Assembly: GCF_026017845.1 (NCBI RefSeq)
Contig: NZ_CP100416.1
Location: 8,862,364 to 8,926,363 of the forward strand
Direction: 5' to 3'
Origin: Amycolatopsis mediterranei
Lineage (GTDB): Bacteria > Actinomycetota > Actinomycetes > Mycobacteriales > Pseudonocardiaceae
DNA length: 64,000 bases
Shown: piece by piece, positions 25,152-33,633 of the stretch
Position numbering within the stretch: the stretch's first letter is position 1
How the letters are laid out: every line of letters begins with the position of its first letter
Translations under genes and position numbers: made by a program
Notes under the pieces: model-generated
Seen by the model: the letters and a program-made list of their open reading frames with translations, nothing else
Told to the model about the DNA's origin: nothing
The model's database searches: none

Positions 25152-25966
25152 CGGATTTCCTCCCGGGCAAAGGTTTCGAACGACCGGGCCGGCCGTCCGG
25201 TGACCTGCTCGACGACTGTGGTGACGCGGTCCTCGGCGCCGTGGCGGATGTCCTCGTCGAGGGCGGCCAGCACGCGGGCGAACTCGGCGGGAACCCCCGA
25301 CGCCGTCACGTGGCCGGCGAACTCGGCGGTGCTGACGGCGCGGTGCCGCACCGGCCACCCGGTGCGCGCGGAGACGATCGACGCGGCTTCGGCGTAGCTC
25401 AAGGCCGCCGGTCCGGTCAGGACGTGTTCGGTGTTGTGCGGTTGCGGATCGGTCAGCGCGCGGACGGCGACCGCCGCGATGTCGCCGGCGTCGACGAACG
25501 CGACCCGGGCGTCGCCGGTGGCCGTGACGATCTCGCCGTCCCGCACGCCCTGGGCGACCAGGTGCTCGCCGGTGAAGTTCTGCATGAACCAGGACGGCCT
25601 CAGCACGGCCCACTCCGGCACCGCGCGCACCAGCCGCTGCAGGTCGCCGAGTCCGGGTGTGTCCTCGGTGACGGCCGACGAGCTGAGCAGGACGACCCGC
25701 CGGACGCCCGCCTCCTGCGCATCGGCCAGGAACGGCTCCACCAGCGCCGCGGGCTCGGCCTCGCCGATCGGGGCCAGCAGGTACACCGCGGAGACCCCGC
25801 GCAGCGCGTCGGCGTGGGTCGGCCGGTCGGCCCAGTCGAACCGGACCTGACCGGGCTCTGACGGCTTCCTCGTGGCTGCCCGGGCCGGGACTTCCGCGGC
25901 GCGCAGGCCCGCGACGACCCGGCGGCCGGTCGTGCCGGTGCCGCCGAGGACCAGGACGTCAGCCAC
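25148..25966 (-). CDS. NmrA-like NAD(P)-binding oxidoreductase
   Basis: A 272-residue atypical short-chain dehydrogenase of the NmrA/QorB type. The dinucleotide motif VLVLGGTGTTGRRV is at the N terminus and the surface motif WAVLRPSWFMQNF in the middle replaces the usual YxxxK. It may reduce quinones or act as a redox sensor. It overlaps the NTF2-like gene before it by eight bases and the hydrolase after it by four, so the three are one operon. Confidence 0.85.
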   Translation of the reverse strand: MADVLVLGGTGTTGRRVVAGLRAAEVPARAATRKPSEPGQVRFDWADRPTHADALRGVSAVYLLAPIGEAEPAALVEPFLADAQEAGVRRVVLLSSSAVTEDTPGLGDLQRLVRAVPEWAVLRPSWFMQNFTGEHLVAQGVRDGEIVTATGDARVAFVDAGDIAAVAVRALTDPQPHNTEHVLTGPAALSYAEAASIVSARTGWPVRHRAVSTAEFAGHVTASGVPAEFARVLAALDEDIRHGAEDRVTTVVEQVTGRPARSFETFAREEIR

Positions 25967-26390
25967 GGTCGCCTCCGGTGAAGGCCGCGGTCAGCTCTTC
26001 GACGCCGCCGATGACCTCGGCCGCGGCCAGCGGGCTCCAGTAGTCGCGGTAGGTGCGGATTTCGCCGCCCTCGACGGTGATCACGGCGATGTACGACAGC
26101 TCGTACGGCTTCTGCGTCGCCACCACGACCCCGGCGACGGTGAACTCGACGACGACCACGCCCGGGTCGGTGGTTTCGTGCACGGTCTTCGCGGTGACTT
26201 CCCGGATGTCCAGCAGGTTCGGGTAGTCGCGCAGGTACTCGCGGATCGCGTCGCGCCCTTCGACCCGCTTCGGGTAGCCGGGACCGGCGAACGGGAACTC
26301 GAGGACGCCGTCCTCGGCCCAGAGCCCGGCGAACCCGGCCATGTCGTGCTTCAGCAGCAGTTCGAGCGCGTGCTCGACGAAGTCGTGCAT
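25959..26390 (-). CDS. SnoaL/NTF2-like protein
   Basis: A 143-residue cone-shaped NTF2-like fold protein (LELLLKHDMAGFAGLWAEDGV, RVEGRDAIREYLR, EIRTYRDYWSP). Members are ketosteroid-isomerase-like enzymes or small-molecule binding proteins; no unique catalytic set is visible. ATG at 26390 is preceded by GAAGGAGG. First gene of the unit repressed, by inference, by the TetR protein encoded divergently at 26485. Confidence 0.83.
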   Translation of the reverse strand: MHDFVEHALELLLKHDMAGFAGLWAEDGVLEFPFAGPGYPKRVEGRDAIREYLRDYPNLLDIREVTAKTVHETTDPGVVVVEFTVAGVVVATQKPYELSYIAVITVEGGEIRTYRDYWSPLAAAEVIGGVEELTAAFTGGDRG

Positions 26391-26416
26391 CGCAGCCTCC
26401 TTCAACGTTCGGACGA

Positions 26417-26459
26417 GACGGTACCGTCCCGTCGTAACCATATACGGGACGGTACCGTT
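26417..26459. promoter_or_regulatory. two palindromic TetR operators
   Basis: GACGGTACCGTC at 26417-26428 is a perfect 12-bp palindrome. A second GACGGTACCGTT at 26448-26459 sits in the near-perfect palindrome GGGACGGTACCGTTCC. Centres are 31 bases apart, three helical turns, in the 94-bp gap between the divergent TetR gene and its neighbour operon. Confidence 0.8.
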
Positions 26460-26484
26460 CCGTCCACCCGCTAGACTGTGCTCC

Positions 26485-27069
26485 ATGGCACGCACCCCGA
26501 CCGGCGCCGCGGTCCTCCAGCCCGAGGTCACGCAGGCGATCACCGACGCCGTCCTGAACGAACTCGCCGAGCAGGGCTACGGGCGCCTGTCCATGGAAGC
26601 GGTGGCCAAGCGGGCGGGGGTCGGCAAGAGCGCGCTGTACCGCCGCTGGCGGTCGAAGCCCGAGATGATCACCGCGGTCGTCGCGGAATTCAGCGTGACC
26701 CGCGCGGCCGACGTCGACACCGGCTCACTGCGCGGCGACCTGCGCGAAACGATGCAGGCCCTGATCGACTGGCTGACGCACCCGCTGTTTTCGCGCATCC
26801 TGCCGGACCTGGTCGCCGAGGGCGTGCGGAACCCCGAGACCGCGGAAAGCACGCGCACGAGCATCGGCGGCCCGCGGCGCGAGGTCGGCGAGGCGATGCT
26901 GCGCCGGGCCATCGCCCGCGGCGAACTACCCGCCGACCTCGACCTGGAAATGGCGCTGGACGTGCTGGCCGCGCCGATCTACTGGCGCCTGGTGGTCCGG
27001 CGGGCTCCCGCTGAGCCGGACTACCTCGACCGGCTCGTGGAGTACGCCCTGCGCGCACTGGGCGCGTGA
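26485..27069 (+). CDS. TetR-family transcriptional regulator
   Basis: A 194-residue TetR protein: HTH in LSMEAVAKRAGVGKSALYRRW (residues about 32-52) and a C-terminal TetR_C-like helical domain. ATG at 26485. Divergent from the NTF2/NmrA/hydrolase operon, with two matching operators in the shared promoter region, so it very likely controls both units. It ends one base before the convergent murA stop. Confidence 0.9.
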   Translation: MARTPTGAAVLQPEVTQAITDAVLNELAEQGYGRLSMEAVAKRAGVGKSALYRRWRSKPEMITAVVAEFSVTRAADVDTGSLRGDLRETMQALIDWLTHPLFSRILPDLVAEGVRNPETAESTRTSIGGPRREVGEAMLRRAIARGELPADLDLEMALDVLAAPIYWRLVVRRAPAEPDYLDRLVEYALRALGA

Positions 27070-27070
27070 C

Positions 27071-28345
27071 TTACTTCCGCTCAGGCTCCCCCGCAACGCG
27101 CTTGATGTTCGCGCCCAGGCGGTTGAGGTTTTCGACGAAGTGCGGGTAGCCGCGGTCGATGTGGAAGACGTCCCAGACCTCGGTGACGCCGTCCGCGCAC
27201 AGGCCGGCGAGCACCAGCCCCGCGCCCGCGCGGATGTCCGACGCCCAGACCGGCGCGCTCGACAGCCGTTCGACGCCGCGGACCACCGCGTGGTGGCCGT
27301 CCGTGCGGGCGTCGCCCGATAACCTGACCATCTCTTCGATGAAGCGGAACCGGGCCTCGTAGACGTTCTCCGTGATCATCGACGTGCCTTCCGACACCGC
27401 CGACAGCGCCACCGCGAACGGCTGCAGGTCGGTCGCGAAGCCCGGGTACGGCAGCGTCACCCAGTCGACCGCCTTCGGGCGCTCCGGCTGGACCACGCGG
27501 AAACCCTTGTCCCCGAACGTTTCGACGTCCGCGCCGGCCTGGTGCAGCTTGTTCAGCACCAGGTCGAGGTGGTGCGGGTTGACCCCGCGCACGGTGATGT
27601 CGCCACGGGTCATCGAGGCGGCGAACGCCCAGGTGGCGCCCACGATCCGGTCACCGATCACGCTGTGCGTGGTCGGGTGCAGCTGCTCCACGCCGTGCAC
27701 GGTCAGCGTCGACGTCCCGGCGCCTTCGATCTTCGCGCCCATCTCGGTGAGCATCGTGCAGATGTCGACGATCTCCGGCTCGCGCGCGCAGTTGTCGATG
27801 ACCGTGGTGCCCTCGGCCAGCACGGCCGCCATCAGGATGTTCTCGGTCGCGCCGACGCTCGGGAAGTCCAGCCAGATCTGCGCGCCGACCAGCGTCTCGG
27901 CCTTCGCGACGACGCAGCCGTGCTCGATCGTGCTCGTCGCGCCCAGCTTGCGCAGGCCGTTCTGGTGCATGTCCAGCGGGCGCGAGCCGATCGCGTCGCC
28001 GCCCGGCAGCGCGACGACGGCCTGCTTCAGCCGGCCGACCAGCGGCCCCAGCACGCAGACGGACGCGCGCAGCTTGCCCATCGCCGCCGAGTCCGCGCGG
28101 TGCGACAGCTCGGCCGGCGTCGTGATGGTGGCGGTGTCGCCCTCGATGACGACCTCGCAGCCGACGCTCCGCAGCACGTCGCCCATCAGCGGGACGTCGA
28201 GGATCTGCGGGCAGTTCGTGATGGTCGTGGTCCCCTCCGCGAGGAGGGCGGCGGCCATCAGCTTCAGCACGCTGTTCTTGGCGCCGACCACGTCGACCTC
28301 GCCGACCAGCCGGGCTCCGCCATGCACGTCGAAGTGCTCGCTCAT
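27071..28345 (-). CDS. murA: UDP-N-acetylglucosamine 1-carboxyvinyltransferase MurA
   Basis: A 424-residue EPT-fold enzyme catalysing the first committed step of peptidoglycan synthesis, transfer of enolpyruvate from PEP to UDP-GlcNAc. The catalytic loop reads ALPGGDAIGSRP: residue 117 is Asp where E. coli MurA has Cys115, as in M. tuberculosis, and that change is known to make MurA insensitive to fosfomycin. ATG at 28345 is chosen over an upstream TTG. It converges on the TetR gene and is divergent from the cobalamin adenosyltransferase gene. Confidence 0.96.
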   Translation of the reverse strand: MSEHFDVHGGARLVGEVDVVGAKNSVLKLMAAALLAEGTTTITNCPQILDVPLMGDVLRSVGCEVVIEGDTATITTPAELSHRADSAAMGKLRASVCVLGPLVGRLKQAVVALPGGDAIGSRPLDMHQNGLRKLGATSTIEHGCVVAKAETLVGAQIWLDFPSVGATENILMAAVLAEGTTVIDNCAREPEIVDICTMLTEMGAKIEGAGTSTLTVHGVEQLHPTTHSVIGDRIVGATWAFAASMTRGDITVRGVNPHHLDLVLNKLHQAGADVETFGDKGFRVVQPERPKAVDWVTLPYPGFATDLQPFAVALSAVSEGTSMITENVYEARFRFIEEMVRLSGDARTDGHHAVVRGVERLSSAPVWASDIRAGAGLVLAGLCADGVTEVWDVFHIDRGYPHFVENLNRLGANIKRVAGEPERK

Positions 28346-28406
28346 GGCCGCCAATCATGCCCTCTCGCCCGGATTCGGCCCGGGCGGGGGCCGCTATGGT
28401 GGGTTC

Positions 28407-28979
28407 ATGGTCGTTCGCATCAACCGCGTCTACACGAAGGTCGGCGACAACGGCACGACCGCGCTCGGCGACGGGTCCCGCGTGCCGAAGACGTCCCCGC
28501 GGCTGGGGGCGTACGCGGACACGGACGAGACGAACTCGGTGCTGGGTCTCGCGATCGCCGCCGGGCAGCTGACCGATGAGGTCGCGGACGTCCTGCGTGT
28601 GGTGCAGAACGATCTCTTCGACGTCGGCGCCGACCTCTGCCTGCCGATTTCCGACGATCCGCCGTACCCGCCGCTGCGGATCACCGAGAAGTACGTCGAG
28701 CGGCTCGAGGGCTGGTGTGACGAGTTCAACGAGCGGCTGCCGAAGCTGACGTCGTTCATCCTGCCGGGCGGCACCCCGGGGGCGGCGTTCCTGCACCAGG
28801 CGCGCACGGTGGCGCGCCGGGCCGAGCGGTCGGCCTGGGCCCTGCACGAGGCCGAGCCGGAAACGACGAACCCGGTGGCGGTGAAGTACCTGAACCGGCT
28901 GTCGGACCTGCTGTTCATCCTGGCGAGGCTGGCGAACCCCGACGGTGACGTCCTGTGGCAGCCGGGCGGGCAGCCCTAG
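28407..28979 (+). CDS. cob(I)alamin adenosyltransferase, PduO type
   Basis: A 190-residue PduO-type ATP:cob(I)alamin adenosyltransferase that makes adenosylcobalamin. Motifs: N-terminal VYTKVGDNGTTALGDG (ATP-binding), LPGGTPGAAFLHQARTVARRAER and a C-terminal YLNRLSDLLFILAR. ATG at 28407, 61 bases from the divergent murA start. Adenosylcobalamin is the cofactor of the mutase at 19367. The stop overlaps the convergent aroA stop by four bases. Confidence 0.92.
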   Translation: MVVRINRVYTKVGDNGTTALGDGSRVPKTSPRLGAYADTDETNSVLGLAIAAGQLTDEVADVLRVVQNDLFDVGADLCLPISDDPPYPPLRITEKYVERLEGWCDEFNERLPKLTSFILPGGTPGAAFLHQARTVARRAERSAWALHEAEPETTNPVAVKYLNRLSDLLFILARLANPDGDVLWQPGGQP

Positions 28980-30214
28980 ATCCCCCAGCCCTCCCGCAGG
29001 GTCCCCAGCGCCTGGTGGAAGCCGGGGAACGTCTTCTTCACACAGTCCGGATCATCCAGGGTCACGCCGTCGACCAGCAGGCCGGTGATGCTGAACGCCA
29101 TCGCGATCCGGTGGTCGCGGCGGCACGACACCAGCGTGCCCGTCGGCCGGCCCGGCTGGATCTCGATCCAGTCGCGGCCCGTCTCGACGGCGATCCCCAT
29201 CGCGCGCAGGTTTTCCTCGCACGCGTCGAGCCGGTCGCACTCCTTGATGCGTGTGTTGTAGACGTCCTCGATGCGCACCGGGCCGGAAGCGAACGGGGCG
29301 ATCGCGGCCAGGGTCGGGACCGTGTCGGAGATGTCCCGCATGTTCACCGTGATCCCGCGCAGGCCGTCCGACGGGCCCGCGACCGTCACCGAGTCCGGCC
29401 CCAGGTCGACGTGCGCGCCCATCTCCCGCAGCACGTCGGCGAACTTCACGTCCCCCTGCAGCGCCTCGGAACCCAGCCCCGGGATGGTCACCGTGCGGCC
29501 GGTGAGCGCCGCCGCGGCCAGGAAGTAGCTCGCCGTCGACGCGTCCGGCTCCACCGGGTACTCGCACGCCTGGTACGGCTGCGCCGGGACCACGAACGTC
29601 TGCCCCTCGCGGCGGACGTCGACACCGAAGCGGCGCATCATCTCCAGCGTGATCTCGACGTACGGCACCGACACGAGGTCGGTCACCGTGATCCGCAGGC
29701 CCTCCGCGGTCAGCGGCCCGACCAGCAGCAACGCCGTCAGGAACTGCGAAGACAACCCCGCGTCGAGGGTCAGCTCGCCGCCCTTGATGCCGTTCGCGCG
29801 GACCGTCAGCGGGTGGTGGCCCGGCTCGCCGCGGAACTCGAGTTCGACGCCCAGCTCCTGCAGGGCGTCGGTCAGCGGCCCCAGCGGGCGGCGGCGCATC
29901 TGGCCGGAGGCGTCGAAGCGGAACGTGCCGGTGCCGGCCGCGGCCAGGGCGGGCAGGAACCGGGCCGTCGTGGCGCCGTCCCGGCAGAAGACGTCGGCTT
30001 CGGCGACCCCCGGACCTGACGGACGGCCCTCGATGGTCCACTCGCCCGGCTGCCGGTCGACGCGGTAACCGAGCTCGGCCAGGCCCTCGGCGAAGCCCTC
30101 GGTGTCGTCCGAGTGCAGCGGGCGGCCGAGGACGGTGGTGCCGTGCGCGGCGGCGGCCAGGAACAGGCCACGGGCGGTGACGGACTTGGAGCCGGGGATC
30201 TCGACGAGAGTCAC
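28976..30214 (-). CDS. aroA: EPSP synthase family enzyme (AroA), divergent
   Basis: A 412-residue EPT-fold 3-phosphoshikimate 1-carboxyvinyltransferase. Conserved family features are PGSKSVTARGLFLAA (lysine 10), SDDTEGFAEGL, NTRIKECDRLDAC and DHRIAMAF. The PEP-site loop reads DGATTARFL: residue 81 is Ala where class I enzymes have the conserved Gly96 (E. coli numbering), and Phe86 replaces Pro101. Typical actinobacterial AroA has a different loop, so this may be a second, specialised copy. Starts near tandem 21-bp repeats; ends convergent with the adenosyltransferase gene. Confidence 0.8.
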   Translation of the reverse strand: MTLVEIPGSKSVTARGLFLAAAAHGTTVLGRPLHSDDTEGFAEGLAELGYRVDRQPGEWTIEGRPSGPGVAEADVFCRDGATTARFLPALAAAGTGTFRFDASGQMRRRPLGPLTDALQELGVELEFRGEPGHHPLTVRANGIKGGELTLDAGLSSQFLTALLLVGPLTAEGLRITVTDLVSVPYVEITLEMMRRFGVDVRREGQTFVVPAQPYQACEYPVEPDASTASYFLAAAALTGRTVTIPGLGSEALQGDVKFADVLREMGAHVDLGPDSVTVAGPSDGLRGITVNMRDISDTVPTLAAIAPFASGPVRIEDVYNTRIKECDRLDACEENLRAMGIAVETGRDWIEIQPGRPTGTLVSCRRDHRIAMAFSITGLLVDGVTLDDPDCVKKTFPGFHQALGTLREGWGI

Positions 30215-30246
30215 GTCTCGAGTCTACGGAGTGCCCGAAACGCGGA

Positions 30247-30310
30247 ACTCACGTGATCCGGGGCGCAACTCGCGTGATTGAAGGGGCATCTCGCGTGATT
30301 GGCGGGGCGA
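30247..30310. repeat. three tandem 21-bp repeats (CTCGCGTGATT core)
   Basis: The core occurs as CTCACGTGATC at 30248, CTCGCGTGATT at 30269 and CTCGCGTGATT at 30290, each followed by a GGGGC block, giving an exact 21-base period. They fill the 102-base gap between the DUF2550 stop and the aroA start, so they could be part of the aroA promoter or an end-of-operon signal. Confidence 0.8.
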
Positions 30311-30316
30311 CACGGC

Positions 30317-30751
30317 TCAGGAGGCGCGCGGGAGGCGGCGGCCGGGTGGGGCGGACTCGAGCCACGAGAGGAAGCCGGTGAGCGCGCCCGGGCCCATGGC
30401 GATCTCGATCGCCTCCTGGGTCTCCGACTCGCAGCGCAGCACCGTCGAGCCCTCGGGAACCGCGTAGGCCTCGGTGCCGGAGGGGTCCCGGCGGTCGGCG
30501 ATCTGCATGCTTTCGCGCTGGAAGACGCGGTCCGCGCCGGTGCGCAGGCTCCACACCCGGTACCAGACGAACTCGTCGCCCTCGTAGCGGCCGAGCCCCA
30601 GGTGCCAGCTCGACCGCGGGTTGTCCGGACGCCACCGCAGCGCGACGCTCACGCCACCACCGCGGCGCATCCGGATCCACCGCTGGCCGTACCAGGCGGC
30701 CAGCACCGCGAGCACGATCAGGAGCCCTGCTACGACCACGGTGATCTTCAC
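30317..30751 (-). CDS. DUF2550 membrane-anchored protein
   Basis: A 144-residue protein with one N-terminal helix (ITVVVAGLLIVLAVLAAWYG) and a soluble domain containing WHLGLGRYEGDEFVWYRVWS and AEAYAVPEGS-like features of DUF2550. The gene directly follows atpC in many actinobacteria, as here with 25 bases between them, so it is probably transcribed with the ATP synthase operon. Role unknown. Confidence 0.85.
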   Translation of the reverse strand: MKITVVVAGLLIVLAVLAAWYGQRWIRMRRGGGVSVALRWRPDNPRSSWHLGLGRYEGDEFVWYRVWSLRTGADRVFQRESMQIADRRDPSGTEAYAVPEGSTVLRCESETQEAIEIAMGPGALTGFLSWLESAPPGRRLPRAS

Positions 30752-30776
30752 GGCCCGGCTCCTGCCCGTCTCGCGC

Positions 30777-31142
30777 TCAGGCCGTCTGACCCGCTGCGCG
30801 GAGCTGGGCCGAGGCCCTCGCCCGCTCGGTTTCGTCGTCCCCGGTCAGGGCCGCCTTGGCTGCTTCGACGTCGATCTCGTCCGAGAGCTCGGCGCTCTCG
30901 GCGAGGATGCTCACCCCGGTGCCGGTCACGGAGAGGAACCCGCCGTGGACGGCCGCGCAGACCGTCTCGCCGTCGGTGGTCGTCACCTTGACCACGCCAC
31001 CCTCGACCAGCTGCCCGAGCACGGGTTCGTGACCGGCCATGATGCCGATCTCACCCTCGGTGGTCTGGGCCACCACGAAAGTGGCAGTACCCGACCAGAG
31101 ACGGCGCTCGACGGCCACCAGCTCCACGGACATCTCAGCCAC
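30777..31142 (-). CDS. atpC: F1Fo ATP synthase epsilon subunit
   Basis: A 121-residue epsilon subunit: N-terminal beta sandwich (SVELVAVERRLWSGTATFVV, GIMAGHEPVLGQLVEGGVV) and a short C-terminal helical part, shorter than in E. coli, as usual in actinobacteria. GTG at 31142 with AAGGAG six bases upstream is preferred to the ATG three codons later. It couples rotor movement to catalysis and can inhibit ATP hydrolysis. Separated from atpD by a long hairpin. Confidence 0.94.
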   Translation of the reverse strand: MAEMSVELVAVERRLWSGTATFVVAQTTEGEIGIMAGHEPVLGQLVEGGVVKVTTTDGETVCAAVHGGFLSVTGTGVSILAESAELSDEIDVEAAKAALTGDDETERARASAQLRAAGQTA

Positions 31143-31205
31143 GTAGCACTCCTTCGCTCGGGGTGTTACCACCGAGTGTAATAGGTCTGACTCGAGTTAC
31201 GAGAA

Positions 31206-31245
31206 CGGCGGGGGCCCGAGTCCACAGTGGACACTGCCCCCGCCG
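31206..31245 (-). terminator. nested hairpin between atpD and atpC
   Basis: Outer arms CGGCGGGGGC (31206-31215) and GCCCCCGCCG (31236-31245) are perfect; the loop contains a second stem GTCCAC-A-GTGGAC (31220-31232). It lies 12 bases after the atpD stop. Without a clear U-run it may act as partial attenuator or mRNA processing/stability element rather than a full terminator. Confidence 0.55.
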
Positions 31246-31256
31246 CGCTCGCGAGC

Positions 31257-32684
31257 TCACTTCTTGGTGATTTCCTTGTACTTCTTCTCGAGGTCCTCGA
31301 GGCCACCGATCCCCAGGAACGCCTGCTCCGGGTAGTGGTCGAAGTCACCCTTGGTGATGCGGTCGAACGACTCGATGGTCTCCGACAGCGGCACCGTCGA
31401 GCCCGGGATGTTCGTGAACGCCTCGGCGACCAGCATGTTCTGCGACAGGAACCGCTCGATGCGGCGCGCGCGCTGAACGGTCAGCTTGTCCTCTTCCGAC
31501 AGCTCGTCCATACCGAGGATCGCGATGATGTCCTGCAGTTCCTTGTACTTCTGCAGGATCCGGATGACCTCGGAGGCGACGCGGTAGTGGTCCTCACCGA
31601 CGATGGCCGGGTCGAGGATCGTCGACGTCGACGCCAGCGGGTCCACCGCCGGGAAGATGCCCTTCTGGAACACCGACCGGGAGAGCTCGGTGGTGGCGTC
31701 CAGGTGGGCGAACGTCGCGGCCGGGGCCGGGTCGGTGTAGTCGTCCGCGGGGACGTAGATCGCCTGCATCGAGGTGATCGAACGGCCCCGGGTCGAGGTG
31801 ATCCGCTCCTGCAGCTGACCCATCTCGTCGGCCAGCGTCGGCTGGTAACCCACGGCCGACGGCATGCGGCCCAGCAGGGTCGACACCTCCGAGCCGGCCT
31901 GGGTGAACCGGAAGATGTTGTCGATGAACAGCAGCACGTCCTGGTTCTGGACGTCGCGGAAGTACTCCGCCATGGTCAGCGCGGACAGCGCGACGCGCAT
32001 ACGCGTGCCCGGCGGCTCGTCCATCTGGCCGAACACGAGGGCGGTGTCGTTGATGACGCCGTCCTCGGACATCTCCAGGAAGAGGTCGTTGCCCTCACGG
32101 GTGCGCTCGCCGACACCGGCGAACACCGAGGTACCACCGAAGTTCCGGGCGACGCGGGTGATCATCTCCTTGATGAGCACCGTCTTGCCGACGCCGGCGC
32201 CGCCGAACAGGCCGATCTTGCCACCCTGGACGTACGGGGTGAGCAGGTCGACGACCTTGAGGCCGGTCTCCAGCATCTCGGTCTTGCCCTCGAGCTGGTC
32301 GAAGGACGGCGCGTTGCGGTGGATGCCCCAGCGCTCGAGGTCGTCGCCGTAGCCGGGCTCGTCGAGGCACTCGCCGAGGGCGTTGTAGACGTGGCCCTTG
32401 ACCTTGTCGCCGACCGGGACCGTGATCGGGCCGCCGGTGTCGGTGACCTCGGCGCCGCGCACCAGGCCGTCCTGCGGCTGCAGGGAGATGGTGCGGACGA
32501 GGTTGTCACCCAGGTGGGAGGCGACCTCGAGCGTCACCGTCTTGCGGAGCTGCTCGAACTCGATCTCGACCTTGAGGGCGTTGAACTGCTCGGGGACGGA
32601 ACCGCGCGGGAACTCGACGTCGACGACCGGACCGGTCACCGACACGATGCGCCCCTTGGCGCGCGGGGCTTCAGTACTGGTCAT
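31257..32684 (-). CDS. atpD: F1Fo ATP synthase beta subunit
   Basis: A 475-residue catalytic subunit. The P-loop is GGAGVGKTVLIKEM, the catalytic glutamate region is GERTREGNDL, and the signature PAVDPLASTSTIL is present. ATG at 32684 overlaps the atpG stop by one base (TGATG) and an AGGAAG site lies within the end of atpG. It forms the catalytic sites of F1 at interfaces with the alpha subunits. Confidence 0.98.
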   Translation of the reverse strand: MTSTEAPRAKGRIVSVTGPVVDVEFPRGSVPEQFNALKVEIEFEQLRKTVTLEVASHLGDNLVRTISLQPQDGLVRGAEVTDTGGPITVPVGDKVKGHVYNALGECLDEPGYGDDLERWGIHRNAPSFDQLEGKTEMLETGLKVVDLLTPYVQGGKIGLFGGAGVGKTVLIKEMITRVARNFGGTSVFAGVGERTREGNDLFLEMSEDGVINDTALVFGQMDEPPGTRMRVALSALTMAEYFRDVQNQDVLLFIDNIFRFTQAGSEVSTLLGRMPSAVGYQPTLADEMGQLQERITSTRGRSITSMQAIYVPADDYTDPAPAATFAHLDATTELSRSVFQKGIFPAVDPLASTSTILDPAIVGEDHYRVASEVIRILQKYKELQDIIAILGMDELSEEDKLTVQRARRIERFLSQNMLVAEAFTNIPGSTVPLSETIESFDRITKGDFDHYPEQAFLGIGGLEDLEKKYKEITKK

Positions 32685-33622
32685 CAATCATCACTTCCTG
32701 CTGCGGTGAGCGCGTTCGCGCCACCGACGATTTCGGAGATCTCCTGGGTGATCTGCGCCTGGCGGGCCTGGTTCATCTCCCGCGTCAGGTTGCCCACCAG
32801 GTCGTTCGCGTTGTCCGACGCGGCCTTCATCGCCGTCCGGCGGGCGGCCAGCTCGGACGCCGCCGACTCGAGGAAGGCCGCGTAGAGACGCGTGTTGATG
32901 TACTTCGGCAGGAGCGCGTCCAGCAGCTTGTCGGCACTCGGCTCGAACTCGTAGCTGGGGAGCAACCCGGCGGGCTTCTCCTCTTCCCCTTCGGAGTATT
33001 CGACCTCGAGCGGCGCAACGCGCTTGGCGGTCGGGCGCTGCGTCAGCATCGACACGAACTCGGTGTAGACGATGTGGATCTCGTCGACACCGGTGATGCC
33101 GTCGGTGTCGCCGTGCTCGTCGTCGACGCCGGCCATGAACGACTGGACCAGTGCCTCGCCGGCCGCCACCGCGCCGGCGTAGGTCGGCTGGTCGGAGAAG
33201 CCCGTCCAGCTGTCCTCGACCGGGCGGTTGCGGAACCGGTAGTAGTTAAGGCCCTTGTTGCCCGTGACGTAGACCTGCGGCTCCTTGCCCTCGGAACGCA
33301 GGAGGGCGAGCAGCTCTTCGGTCGCGCGCAGCACGTTGGAGTTGTAGCCACCGCACTGGCCCTTGTCACTGGTCACGACCAGGACAGCGGCCCGCTTCGG
33401 GTTCGGGCGCTCGACCAGCATCGGGTGGTCGAGGTTGGCCGCCGCACCGGCCAGCGCCGAGAGCACCTTGGTGATCTCGTCGGCGTACGGCCGGGAGGCG
33501 GCGACCTTCGCCCGCGCCTTCGTGATGCGCGCGGTGGCGATGAGCTCCATCGCCTTGGTGATCTTGCCGATCGACTTGGTCGCCTTGATGCGCGACCGGA
33601 GTTCCCGGAGTTGTGCGGCCAT
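32684..33622 (-). CDS. atpG: F1Fo ATP synthase gamma subunit
   Basis: A 312-residue central rotor stalk: N-terminal coiled-coil helix (LRELRSRIKATKSIGKITKAM) and C-terminal helix (NANDLVGNLTREMNQARQAQ) enclose a globular middle. Around the acidic DDEHGDTDGITGVDE there is an insertion like the actinobacterial gamma loop that in mycobacteria limits ATP hydrolysis. Lies 11 bases after atpA. Confidence 0.97.
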   Translation of the reverse strand: MAAQLRELRSRIKATKSIGKITKAMELIATARITKARAKVAASRPYADEITKVLSALAGAAANLDHPMLVERPNPKRAAVLVVTSDKGQCGGYNSNVLRATEELLALLRSEGKEPQVYVTGNKGLNYYRFRNRPVEDSWTGFSDQPTYAGAVAAGEALVQSFMAGVDDEHGDTDGITGVDEIHIVYTEFVSMLTQRPTAKRVAPLEVEYSEGEEEKPAGLLPSYEFEPSADKLLDALLPKYINTRLYAAFLESAASELAARRTAMKAASDNANDLVGNLTREMNQARQAQITQEISEIVGGANALTAAGSDD

Positions 33623-33633
33623 GAGCTATCAGC

